5,835 nt of DNA from Actinomycetota bacterium (GTDB lineage: Bacteria; Actinomycetota; Actinomycetes; Nanopelagicales; Nanopelagicaceae). The DNA lies in NCBI GenBank assembly GCA_009702845.1, contig WLHG01000071.1:1-5835 (forward strand), written 5' to 3'. Of this stretch, positions 1-5,737 are shown piece after piece; positions within the stretch are counted from its first letter, which is position 1; each line of letters starts with the position of its first letter. The notes below the pieces were generated by a model. The model was given only the letters and a program-made list of their open reading frames with translations. It had not been told where the DNA came from and ran no database searches. The position numbers were made by a program, and so were the translations under genes.

Positions 1-498
1 ATTTGGAATCTGCCAGTTGTATTCATTTGTGACAACAATGTCTATGGTGAGTACAGCCGAATTGAAATAACGACCCCCCTAGAAGATCTTCATATGCGTG
101 CGGAAAGTTACAAGATGCCGCACTTTGCACTCGATGGCATGGATGTAGAAGCGGTACGAAAGGGAGTAACAGAGGCTGTAGAACGGGCAAGAGGTGGGGG
201 AGGTCCGACACTCATTGAGGCAAAGACCTATCGATTTGCCGGTCATTCGCGCGCGGATCAGGGTCTATATCGACCAGAGGGTGAGCTAGAAGAGTGGCGC
301 AAACGTGATCCCATTACGGTCACAGAAGAGTCATTGCTTGCTCGTGGAGTTCTAACACCAGAAAATATTGCGAGTATAAAGAGCGATATGAAACGAAGAA
401 TTCAAGAGGTTATCGCAGTATGCAATGCCGCAGCTGAACCCACATTGGCGGCAATGTTTGAGAATATTTGGACGCCTCCAAAGGCTCTTAAGGCATGA
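1..498 (+). CDS. 2-oxoacid dehydrogenase E1 component, alpha subunit (5'-truncated)
   Basis: This is the C-terminal part (165 residues) of a thiamine-diphosphate-dependent E1 alpha subunit. Such subunits pair with E1 beta to decarboxylate a 2-oxoacid and pass the acyl group to a lipoyl domain. The frame is open from base 1, so the gene starts outside the window; the ATG at 94 is internal. The fragment opens with CDNNVYGEYS, whose Asn pair (fragment residues 12-13) is the end of the GDG...NN thiamine-diphosphate/Mg motif; the GDG half is off the edge. The GPTLIEAKTYR strand (from about residue 68) follows, then GHSRADQGLYRPEGELEEW, matching the active-site His/phosphorylation-loop region of PDH E1 alpha (His82, Ser83), then KRDPI. 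E1 alpha is usually about 320-340 residues, so roughly half is present. The stop overlaps the next start (ATGA, 495-498). No E1 beta lies downstream, so it should be upstream or elsewhere. Pyruvate, acetoin and branched-chain types cannot be separated from this fragment. Confidence 0.93.
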   Translation: MWNLPVVFICDNNVYGEYSRIEITTPLEDLHMRAESYKMPHFALDGMDVEAVRKGVTEAVERARGGGGPTLIEAKTYRFAGHSRADQGLYRPEGELEEWRKRDPITVTEESLLARGVLTPENIASIKSDMKRRIQEVIAVCNAAAEPTLAAMFENIWTPPKALKA

Positions 499-734
499 GA
501 CAGACCATAAAGATGCCTCGTGTCGGTGACACAGTTGATGAGGTGTATCTATTGTCGTGGAATAAGTCTGTAGGCGATGAGATCACAATTGGCGAATCAC
601 TTATGGAGGTCGAGACGGACAAGGCCACGGTCGAAGTGCCTTCGCCCATTGCAGGCAGGATTGTTGAGTTACTCTTTAAAGAGGGCGATGAAATCACAAC
701 TGGTTCGAATATCGTCATTTGCGAAAGTCTTTAG
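495..734 (+). CDS. Free-standing lipoyl domain protein (E2-type lipoyl carrier without catalytic core)
   Basis: A 79-residue protein consisting of one lipoyl domain and nothing else. It has the E2 N-terminal pattern: IKMPRVGDTVDE (residues 5-16), SWNKSVGDEI (21-30), the lipoylation turn VETDKATVEVPSP (39-51) with Lys43 as the expected lipoyl-lysine, and AGRIVELLFKEGDEI (53-67). The ETDKA motif points to lipoate; biotin carriers have a Met-Lys-Met type motif. The peripheral-subunit-binding and acyltransferase domains that follow in normal E2 proteins are absent. The stop at 732-734 is followed by a short gap and another gene, so this is not a frameshifted full E2. Its ATG overlaps the E1 alpha stop by four bases (ATGA) and no well-spaced Shine-Dalgarno is visible, which suggests translational coupling. 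It probably acts as the mobile acyl or electron carrier for the adjacent E1. Which E2 core and E3 it uses is not shown. Confidence 0.92.
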   Translation: MRQTIKMPRVGDTVDEVYLLSWNKSVGDEITIGESLMEVETDKATVEVPSPIAGRIVELLFKEGDEITTGSNIVICESL

Positions 735-756
735 CGTTCAAACCACACTTACAATA

Positions 757-763
757 GAAGGAG
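757..763 (+). promoter_or_regulatory. Shine-Dalgarno for the Rid-family gene
   Basis: GAAGGAG lies six bases before the ATG at 770, in the only real gap of the plus-strand cluster (735-769). It fixes the Rid start and gives this gene independent ribosome loading, unlike its coupled neighbours. No promoter or terminator hairpin is evident in the 35-base gap. Confidence 0.8.
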
Positions 764-769
764 AAGTTA

Positions 770-1159
770 ATGAGTAAAGTCGGTCGTGTTGATGGCAATC
801 GCCAGTGGGCACCCATTGTTGGATACTCTCGAGCTATCCGAAGAGATAATCTAATTACAGTAAGTGGAACGAGCTCTACAACCCTTGACGGACGAGTCAT
901 GCACCCTCATGATGCTTATGGACAGTTGAAATATATTCTTGATGAAGTCAAGGGCGCTATTGAACAGTTAGGCGCAACCTACGAAGACACTATGAGCACC
1001 AGGGTTTTTCTTACCAATATTGAGGATTGGCCAGCGGTTGCAAAGGCCCATCATGAAGTATTCGGATCCATTCTTCCTGCAGCGACATTTTTAGAAGTTA
1101 GCAAATTAATGTTGCCAGAGCTTTGTGTCGAGTTTGAGGCAACCCTCTGGGTTTCGTAA
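770..1159 (+). CDS. RidA/YjgF/YER057c/UK114-family protein, arginine-less subgroup
   Basis: A 129-residue protein of the usual Rid length, normally a trimer with active sites between subunits. Archetypal RidA hydrolyses reactive enamine/imine intermediates to 2-oxoacids and ammonia. Visible family features are the LITVSGTSS strand (residues 28-36), the helix YGQLKYILDEVKGAIEQLGA (50-69), the TRVFLTNIEDWPAV segment (77-90) and the C-terminal signature LPAATFLEVSKL..PELCVEFEATLWV (102-128). The archetype has Pro-Ala-Arg here, and that Arg binds the substrate carboxylate. This protein has Pro-Ala-Ala, with Ala105 at the Arg position. That fits the Rid subgroups that lack the arginine, whose activities are mostly unknown, so imine deaminase activity should not be assumed. 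A strong Shine-Dalgarno precedes the ATG. The stop TAA shares its last base with the next start (TAATG). Co-transcription with an SDR and an E1/lipoyl pair suggests a pathway-specific role. Confidence 0.93.
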   Translation: MSKVGRVDGNRQWAPIVGYSRAIRRDNLITVSGTSSTTLDGRVMHPHDAYGQLKYILDEVKGAIEQLGATYEDTMSTRVFLTNIEDWPAVAKAHHEVFGSILPAATFLEVSKLMLPELCVEFEATLWVS

Positions 1160-1944
1160 TGAGTGATCCAAATGGTGGGCATTCAACGGTAATTGTTGCC
1201 GGTGCGGGTAGCGGAATAGGTCTTGCCACTACTCGACGACTCCTTAACGATTGGCCAGATGTAAAAATTGTTGCCGCCGATTTGCGGATAGGTGAGTTAA
1301 AAGATGTTCAATCCGAATTTGGACAAGATCGCATAAGATTTTGCGAATCGGATATCACATCGGCCGCAGGTGCAGCAGAGGTTGTAGAGACCACCGTAAG
1401 TTGGTCTGGAAAGCTTTCTGGGTTAGTGGTCTGTGCAGGTAACAGTACGAATCACTCGAGTTTGGAGATGACTCCTGAGCAGTGGCGGGAAGTACTCGAT
1501 TGCCATCTAGATGGACATTTCTATATGAATCAGGCCTTTGGGCGAGAGTTGGTTAGTCAAGGTCACGGGGGAGCGATAGTAAATTTCTCCTCGGTCGCAC
1601 ATAGTTTTGCATGGCCGCGAAGACTTCCTTATGCAGTTGCAAAAGCTGGTATTAATGCTCTCACTCGAACGCTTGCCATTGAGTGGGCTGAGTTTGGAAT
1701 TCGCGTCAATGCCGTCGCTCCTGGTTACGTGAATACGCCTCTTGTTGCTAATGCCCAGGCGGCAGGATTTTTGGATCCTTCCCTAATTGATATGCATGCA
1801 ATGAAAAGGTTTAGCGATCCCGATGAGATCGCTTCCGGGGTGAAGTTTTTACTCTCTGATGATGCCAGTTTTATCACTGGAGAGATTCTCACGATTGATG
1901 GTGGATTTTCTGCTAAGAAAATCCCGTGGAATAAAACGAAATAG
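1159..1944 (+). CDS. Short-chain dehydrogenase/reductase (classical SDR), probably NAD-dependent
   Basis: A 261-residue Rossmann-fold oxidoreductase of classical SDR length. The cofactor-binding glycine motif is GAGSGIG (residues 15-21). Asp41 at the end of the second strand (VAADL) favours NAD(H) over NADP(H). CAGN (92-95) is the NNAG-type motif. Ser145 (in VNFSS), Tyr158 and Lys162 (in YAVAKAG) form the catalytic triad, RVNAVAPGYVNTP (182-194) is the PG motif, and ITGEILTIDGGF (239-250) is the usual C-terminal end. The Asn of the extended SDR tetrad, normally in an N-L-x-G-x-F context, is replaced by His116 (HLDGHF). The start overlaps the Rid stop by one base with no clear Shine-Dalgarno, so translation is probably coupled. 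It is the last gene of the plus-strand operon and converges on the enolase-superfamily gene 31 bases away. Substrate is unknown; oxidation of a hydroxy acid or sugar acid is plausible from context only. Confidence 0.95.
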   Translation: MSDPNGGHSTVIVAGAGSGIGLATTRRLLNDWPDVKIVAADLRIGELKDVQSEFGQDRIRFCESDITSAAGAAEVVETTVSWSGKLSGLVVCAGNSTNHSSLEMTPEQWREVLDCHLDGHFYMNQAFGRELVSQGHGGAIVNFSSVAHSFAWPRRLPYAVAKAGINALTRTLAIEWAEFGIRVNAVAPGYVNTPLVANAQAAGFLDPSLIDMHAMKRFSDPDEIASGVKFLLSDDASFITGEILTIDGGFSAKKIPWNKTK

Positions 1945-1966
1945 GTTGTCCTAGTCGATTCTTATC

Positions 1967-1979
1967 CTGAGAAACTCAG
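1967..1979. other. Short hairpin between convergent operons (weak terminator candidate)
   Basis: CTGAG and CTCAG, separated by AAA, can form a five-base-pair hairpin in the convergent junction. It overlaps the stop codon of the minus-strand gene (1976-1978). No run of T follows on either strand, so it is a poor intrinsic terminator. It is still the only inverted repeat I see in the 31-base gap where both operons should end. Confidence 0.25.
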
Positions 1980-3160
1980 ATTGAAGTCGAAAGAACGGTA
2001 GCGTCTGGACGCTCAAAAACTTGAGGCAGTAGGTAAGTGCCGATTCCAATGCCAGTCGGAGGAAGAATGTGGCCATTGACAATCTCCACGCTATGAGGAA
2101 CCAACTCCGAGTACCAGGTGCGTATATATGCGCGCACTGATTCTTGATAGATCGCGTTAGGTGCGCTCAGTGAAAGATGTAGCCCTGCCATTAGCGTGAA
2201 TGGTCCAGTGCAATCGTGCATAGCAACGGGCAGGCCAAAGCTTTCAGCAAGTGCTGTTAGCTTTCGTGACTCTGTTATTCCACCAACCCATGTTGGATCG
2301 ACCATGATGATGTCAGCGGCTCGACGCTCCATGAGTTGTCGATATTGGTATTTAGAGACCAGCATCTCGCTAGCGAGAATTGGAATCGTTGTCGATTTTT
2401 TGAGCTCAGCGATCGCATCGATATCGTGTGCCAAAACAAAGTCTTCAAGCCAGGCGATCTGGTATGGCTCTAGTGCGCGAGCGATTTTCTTTGCCGTTGT
2501 CAGATCCCAATAGCCGTGCCCCTCAATCATTATCTCTATCTTGCTTCCGACTGCTGCGCGGATTCGACGAATTGGTTCAAGACCCTCTTCGATTTCTGCA
2601 GCCGAGATGTGTTGTCCGGTGCCTTGTAGACTGTATCGATCGAATGGCCATATCTTCATCGCCGTATAACCTTCAGAAAGTAAATCTTCAGCTAAACGTT
2701 CTGGTTCGTTAACTGCAGCCCATAAATCATCAAGAGGATCAGGTCCATCTCCTTCTCTGGATCCCAACCGTCCATACATTGGGCCGCCACAGGTGTTGTA
2801 TGTGGGGATGGTGTCGTGTGCAAGCCCACCTAAGAGTTGATAGATAGGTACTCCCAAAGCCTGACCCAAAATATCCCAGAGTGCGCAATCGAGTGCAGAT
2901 AATGCGCGCACCTCAACCCCGCCGGTTCCACCCCACCGAGCAGAGTTGCGTGCATAAAGGGTGTGCCAATGTCGTTCAATGTGGAAGGGATCTTTGCCTA
3001 GAAGTAGAGGCGCGGCCCATTGGTGGATGTATCCGCGGATTGCATCGGTGGCATAGTACGTATCGCTCACGCCAATCAAACCCGTGTCCGTGTGGACTTG
3101 CACAAAGATCAGGTAGGGAAAGCTCTCAACTTGAATCGTGTCAATCTTGGTGATCTTCAT
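1976..3160 (-). CDS. Mandelate racemase/muconate lactonizing enzyme family protein (enolase superfamily), probable hydroxy-acid or sugar-acid dehydratase/epimerase
   Basis: A 394-residue enzyme with the superfamily layout: an N-terminal capping domain (about 1-120, beginning MKITKID and including ALSALDCALWDILGQALG) and a TIM barrel. Superfamily enzymes abstract the proton alpha to a carboxylate using a Mg-stabilised enolate. Metal-ligand candidates at barrel strand ends are Glu213 (IEGHGYW), Glu239 (WLED) and Glu265 (ASE). The Asp288/His315 pair (MVDPTWVGG and AMHDCTGP) matches the mandelate-racemase-type His-Asp dyad, with Glu340 (YQES) near the C-terminal strand. The usual Lys-x-Lys is Lys169-x-Trp171 (MKIWPFD), so one base is missing, and the first metal ligand is Glu rather than Asp. 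This speaks for the His dyad as general base and dehydration or epimerisation of an acid sugar or hydroxy acid. The start is fixed by AGGAGG six bases upstream; a nearby out-of-frame ATG stops after seven codons. It is the last gene of the minus-strand cluster. Confidence 0.93.
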   Translation of the reverse strand: MKITKIDTIQVESFPYLIFVQVHTDTGLIGVSDTYYATDAIRGYIHQWAAPLLLGKDPFHIERHWHTLYARNSARWGGTGGVEVRALSALDCALWDILGQALGVPIYQLLGGLAHDTIPTYNTCGGPMYGRLGSREGDGPDPLDDLWAAVNEPERLAEDLLSEGYTAMKIWPFDRYSLQGTGQHISAAEIEEGLEPIRRIRAAVGSKIEIMIEGHGYWDLTTAKKIARALEPYQIAWLEDFVLAHDIDAIAELKKSTTIPILASEMLVSKYQYRQLMERRAADIIMVDPTWVGGITESRKLTALAESFGLPVAMHDCTGPFTLMAGLHLSLSAPNAIYQESVRAYIRTWYSELVPHSVEIVNGHILPPTGIGIGTYLLPQVFERPDATVLSTSI

Positions 3161-3166
3161 TCATTG

Positions 3167-3172
3167 CCTCCT
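3167..3172 (-). promoter_or_regulatory. Strong Shine-Dalgarno for the enolase-superfamily gene
   Basis: The minus strand reads AGGAGG six bases before the ATG at 3160, a full match to the anti-Shine-Dalgarno core. It sits in the 57-base gap after the M81 gene, so this third cistron can be translated independently of the coupled first two. Confidence 0.85.
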
Positions 3173-3217
3173 GTTGTGATTGGGTCTTTGGCTTTCGCGG
3201 GAAAACTTCTAATAATC

Positions 3218-4693
3218 CTAAGGTAATACCTCGAATGGATGTAGTGGTCGCCGTCGGCGTTTATATTCAAAGGTTTCGAGGTTAGAACTTGTATCACCCG
3301 GGGTGTTGACCAGAATTACGTTACCTGCGATAGGACGATATGCAGCTTGCGGTGAGATTGTGCCTTTTGCAACGATGACGCGCCTATCTTCTGGCCGTAT
3401 TCCGAGGGATCGAATCTGTTCGAGAGTAATAGGTAGAGCAATTTTTGAAGTCAGAATTAATAAGAGGTCATTAGGCAGTTCTAGAACTACCGTTGGACCA
3501 GAATCGAAGAATCGATATCCTCCATGGACGGGAGTTGGCTCTTCATATTTTCCATCAGAGATTAAAGATACGGTCCCACTCACTGTTACTGGTTCTCCGT
3601 GACGTTCGTCTTTCTTTGCTCCCACTTCCAGATTGAGCTTTGCGCCAAGGCCGGCTGCAATACAGAGTTCAACGGCTTCTGGGTCATGCAAGATCATCAG
3701 GAATCCATCGACATTAGCTTCAATGGCGGCAGCTAAAAGAAAGGTCGAATCGGCTGGCCCTCCGCCGCCGATGTTATCTCCAACGTCGAGAAGTACATTT
3801 GGTCGTCCATCCTTGCATGCCTGCACTACCGCCTGGGCTGCTGTGCAGGCATAGCCTTGGAACTGCGATTTATGCGACCAGATCTGATTAGCAATTTCTT
3901 CATTTATCGCCTTTGCTAATTCGTAGTTGTCATCGCTGATAGTCAGGCACGACATACCCATAGCTTCGACATCGGCATATGGATAGCCTTCAAAAACGCT
4001 AACACTGAGAACTCCTTTTTTATTGAGTGCGCGAAGAGCATGATCCATAATCGCCACCATCGGTTCTTCTAAAGTGGACTGACGCAGAATGTTGATGACC
4101 GCGGGGATTTGCGTAAAAGCCATAACTGGTTTGATTCGACCACGCACTGTGTCAAGAATAAGCGTTGCGCACTCTTGAGCTCGCTCGAACGCATCGATGT
4201 GAGGATTGGTTTGAAAACCAACAATTACCGTTGCGTTGCGAACGACCTCTGATGTTACGTTTGCATGCATATCGAGAGTAACTCCGATGGGAATATCCTC
4301 TCCAACGAATTCGCGCACTCGCCGAATTATTTCTCCATCTGCATCGGGAAACTCCTCCGATACCGCTGCTCCGTGTTGGGCCAAGAAGACTGCATCCCAC
4401 GGGCCGTTATTTCGCAGTAGCGTTAACATTTCGGTCGTTAGATCTGTAAATGCCTCTTTCGTGATTGCCGCAGAGGGATTGGCCCATGCCCATATCAAAG
4501 GCACAATCTCGACATCAAGCTCATCCTTGCCAGCTGCTAAGAATCCTGCAAGAGAAGTACGTGCCGTTGCATTTATTGCAACGATCTCCTCGCCACGTAG
4601 AGTTCCATCTCTTTCGAATTTCGCTAGGTCAGTAGTAACCGAGGAAAAGGTATTGGTCTCGTGACAGAGTCCAAGTAGAGCAATTCTTATCAC
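3218..4693 (-). CDS. M81 family metallohydrolase (MlrC-like)
   Basis: A 491-residue protein, the usual length for the family that includes MlrC, the zinc enzyme of microcystin degradation. Most members have unknown amide or peptide-like substrates. Visible motifs are HETNTFS (residues 11-17), AQHGAAV with His107 (105-111), TLDMHANVT with Asp141 and His143 (139-147), NPHIDAFE with His165 (163-170), and GDNIGGGGPADST (305-317), the counterpart of the family D-N-x-G-G-G-x-x-x-D stretch. The protein ends with RRPLHPFE, like the family's R-P-L-x-P tail. The D-x-H...H set is intact, so a metal site and activity are expected. There is no signal peptide, so it is probably cytoplasmic. The start codon is GTG, one base after the upstream hydrolase stop, with only a poor Shine-Dalgarno, so translational coupling is likely. 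HETNTF close to the N-terminus supports this start. No mlrA, mlrB or mlrD homologue is present, so microcystin is not implied. Confidence 0.93.
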   Translation of the reverse strand: MIRIALLGLCHETNTFSSVTTDLAKFERDGTLRGEEIVAINATARTSLAGFLAAGKDELDVEIVPLIWAWANPSAAITKEAFTDLTTEMLTLLRNNGPWDAVFLAQHGAAVSEEFPDADGEIIRRVREFVGEDIPIGVTLDMHANVTSEVVRNATVIVGFQTNPHIDAFERAQECATLILDTVRGRIKPVMAFTQIPAVINILRQSTLEEPMVAIMDHALRALNKKGVLSVSVFEGYPYADVEAMGMSCLTISDDNYELAKAINEEIANQIWSHKSQFQGYACTAAQAVVQACKDGRPNVLLDVGDNIGGGGPADSTFLLAAAIEANVDGFLMILHDPEAVELCIAAGLGAKLNLEVGAKKDERHGEPVTVSGTVSLISDGKYEEPTPVHGGYRFFDSGPTVVLELPNDLLLILTSKIALPITLEQIRSLGIRPEDRRVIVAKGTISPQAAYRPIAGNVILVNTPGDTSSNLETFEYKRRRRPLHPFEVLP

Positions 4694-4694
4694 G

Positions 4695-5669
4695 TTACCG
4701 CGCTAACGATTTGGAGAGATCATCCCAGGCGCTTCGCAGTTCGTGAGCTGCCAACTCAACTGCTGCACGTCCGGCTTTCAACTCATTTGGAACGGCCATG
4801 AAACCATGAATCATTCCTGGAAAGCGTTTGGATAATGCGCGAACACCTGCAGCGCGTAGTTTAAAACCATACATTTCACCGTCATCACGCACGGGATCGC
4901 CGCCTGCTGTGATGATCAAAGCTCTAGGGAGATCTTCTAAATCATTGGCTTCACCTGGACAGGCATATGGATCCAAATTAGAAGTGTTTCCTAAGTAATT
5001 GGCCCAAAACCAGATGCAGTCGGCACGCGTAATCCATTTCTCGGTGGCATTTTCATAATAGGAAAGCGTTTCGTAGGATGCACGGAGAGCAGGGTAGATC
5101 AGTAATTGAAGAGCTATCTGCGGACCGCCTTCATCGCGTATACGCAGACACACTGCCGCTGAGAGTTGTCCACCTGCGCTGTCGCCGCCAACTGCAAGTA
5201 GCCGAGGATCACCACCAAATGATTCTGCATTTTCTACAACCCAATCAATCGCCGCCAGAGAATCATCTAAACCAGCAGGGTGAGGATTTTCTGGGGCTAG
5301 GCGATAGTCAACTGAAACAACAATGCAATCTGTAGTGCGTGCAAGACGTCGACATAGTTCATCATGAGAGTCGAGATCGCCAAGAGTCCAACCGCCGCCA
5401 TGGAGATAAATCAAAACCGGCATCACCTTGGTCTGACTCGGTGTGTACTTGCGAAGTTTTATTTGCCCGCCCGGACCCGGTATCGATATGTCATTTACTG
5501 CAAACATTGGGGTGGGCTCTAGCGCAAAGAGTCGAACACGTTCCTGATAGACCTTGCGACCCTCGACTGGTGTGAGAGTGTGCCACTCTGGTATTCCTGC
5601 AAGTTTTACTGCCGCAAGAATGTCAATAGCTTCTTGATCAAGAATCACGTTCGAGGATACGTTAATCAT
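4695..5669 (-). CDS. Alpha/beta hydrolase, hormone-sensitive-lipase (HSL) type esterase
   Basis: A 324-residue serine hydrolase from the chosen ATG at 5669. It has the oxyanion-hole motif HGGGW (residues 90-94), DYRLAPENPHPAG (121-133) typical of the HSL family, and the nucleophile elbow GDSAGG with Ser164 (162-167). The acid is Asp258 (GGDPVRDDGE) and the base is His288 (MIHGF). The family acts on short-chain esters, lactones or carbamates, usually in the cytoplasm; no signal peptide is seen here. The frame extends to a TTG at 5729, but that start has no Shine-Dalgarno and would add 20 residues beyond the usual length. The ATG at 5669 has GGGAG about 11 bases upstream. This is the first gene of the minus-strand operon, and its stop is one base before the GTG of the M81 gene. 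The pairing suggests successive hydrolysis of an ester or lactone bond and then an amide-like bond; that order is inference. Confidence 0.93.
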   Translation of the reverse strand: MINVSSNVILDQEAIDILAAVKLAGIPEWHTLTPVEGRKVYQERVRLFALEPTPMFAVNDISIPGPGGQIKLRKYTPSQTKVMPVLIYLHGGGWTLGDLDSHDELCRRLARTTDCIVVSVDYRLAPENPHPAGLDDSLAAIDWVVENAESFGGDPRLLAVGGDSAGGQLSAAVCLRIRDEGGPQIALQLLIYPALRASYETLSYYENATEKWITRADCIWFWANYLGNTSNLDPYACPGEANDLEDLPRALIITAGGDPVRDDGEMYGFKLRAAGVRALSKRFPGMIHGFMAVPNELKAGRAAVELAAHELRSAWDDLSKSLAR

Positions 5670-5680
5670 TAATGTTCCAA

Positions 5681-5685
5681 CTCCC
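5681..5685 (-). promoter_or_regulatory. Probable Shine-Dalgarno for the alpha/beta hydrolase
   Basis: The minus strand reads GGGAG 11 bases before the ATG at 5669. The spacing is a little long, but it is the best ribosome site near any start of this frame and helps decide for ATG 5669 over TTG 5729. Confidence 0.45.
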
Positions 5686-5695
5686 GTCAAAGTCG

Positions 5696-5725
5696 AGAAT
5701 ACAGACTTTACACAATAGCTCCCAA
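5696..5725 (-). promoter_or_regulatory. Candidate sigma-70-type promoter for the minus-strand operon
   Basis: On the minus strand TTGGGA (5725-5720) and TATTCT (5701-5696) are 18 bases apart, each matching four of six consensus positions. A transcript from here would start near 5689, giving a leader of about 20 bases that includes the GGGAG ribosome site and leaving the TTG at 5729 untranscribed. The match is weak and could be chance. Confidence 0.3.
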
Positions 5726-5737
5726 GCAAAGAAGGCT

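Noticed and set aside
94..498. Complete small gene starting at ATG 94
   Set aside because: The frame is open and clearly homologous to E1 alpha upstream of 94 (the NNVYGEYS motif), so the ATG is an internal Met of a gene cut by the window edge.
495..734. Biotin carboxyl carrier or glycine cleavage H protein
   Set aside because: The modified-lysine motif is ETDKA, typical of E2 lipoyl domains, not the Met-Lys-Met of biotin carriers. The protein is also much shorter than GcvH, which is about 125-130 residues.
495..769. Lipoyl gene as a frameshifted or truncated full-length E2
   Set aside because: After the stop there are only 35 bases, with a good ribosome site for the Rid gene. No subunit-binding or acyltransferase sequence is found in any frame nearby.
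1945..1975. Strong bidirectional terminator between the convergent operons
   Set aside because: The only hairpin (1967-1979) has a five-base stem and no T-run on either strand, so it is listed only as a weak candidate.
2196..3226. Plus-strand open frames inside the enolase-superfamily gene
   Set aside because: They lie antisense to a well-supported gene, overlap one another, and show no recognisable domains or good ribosome sites. They are coding shadows.
3218..4693. Part of a microcystin-degradation (mlr) cluster
   Set aside because: Only the MlrC-like family is present. The neighbours are an esterase and an enolase-superfamily enzyme, with no MlrA-type membrane protease or MlrB-type beta-lactamase-fold protein.
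5670..5729. N-terminal extension of the alpha/beta hydrolase to a TTG start at 5729
   Set aside because: There is no Shine-Dalgarno before the TTG, the extra 20 residues match nothing in the family, and the candidate promoter would start transcription downstream of it. ATG 5669 gives a normal-length protein.
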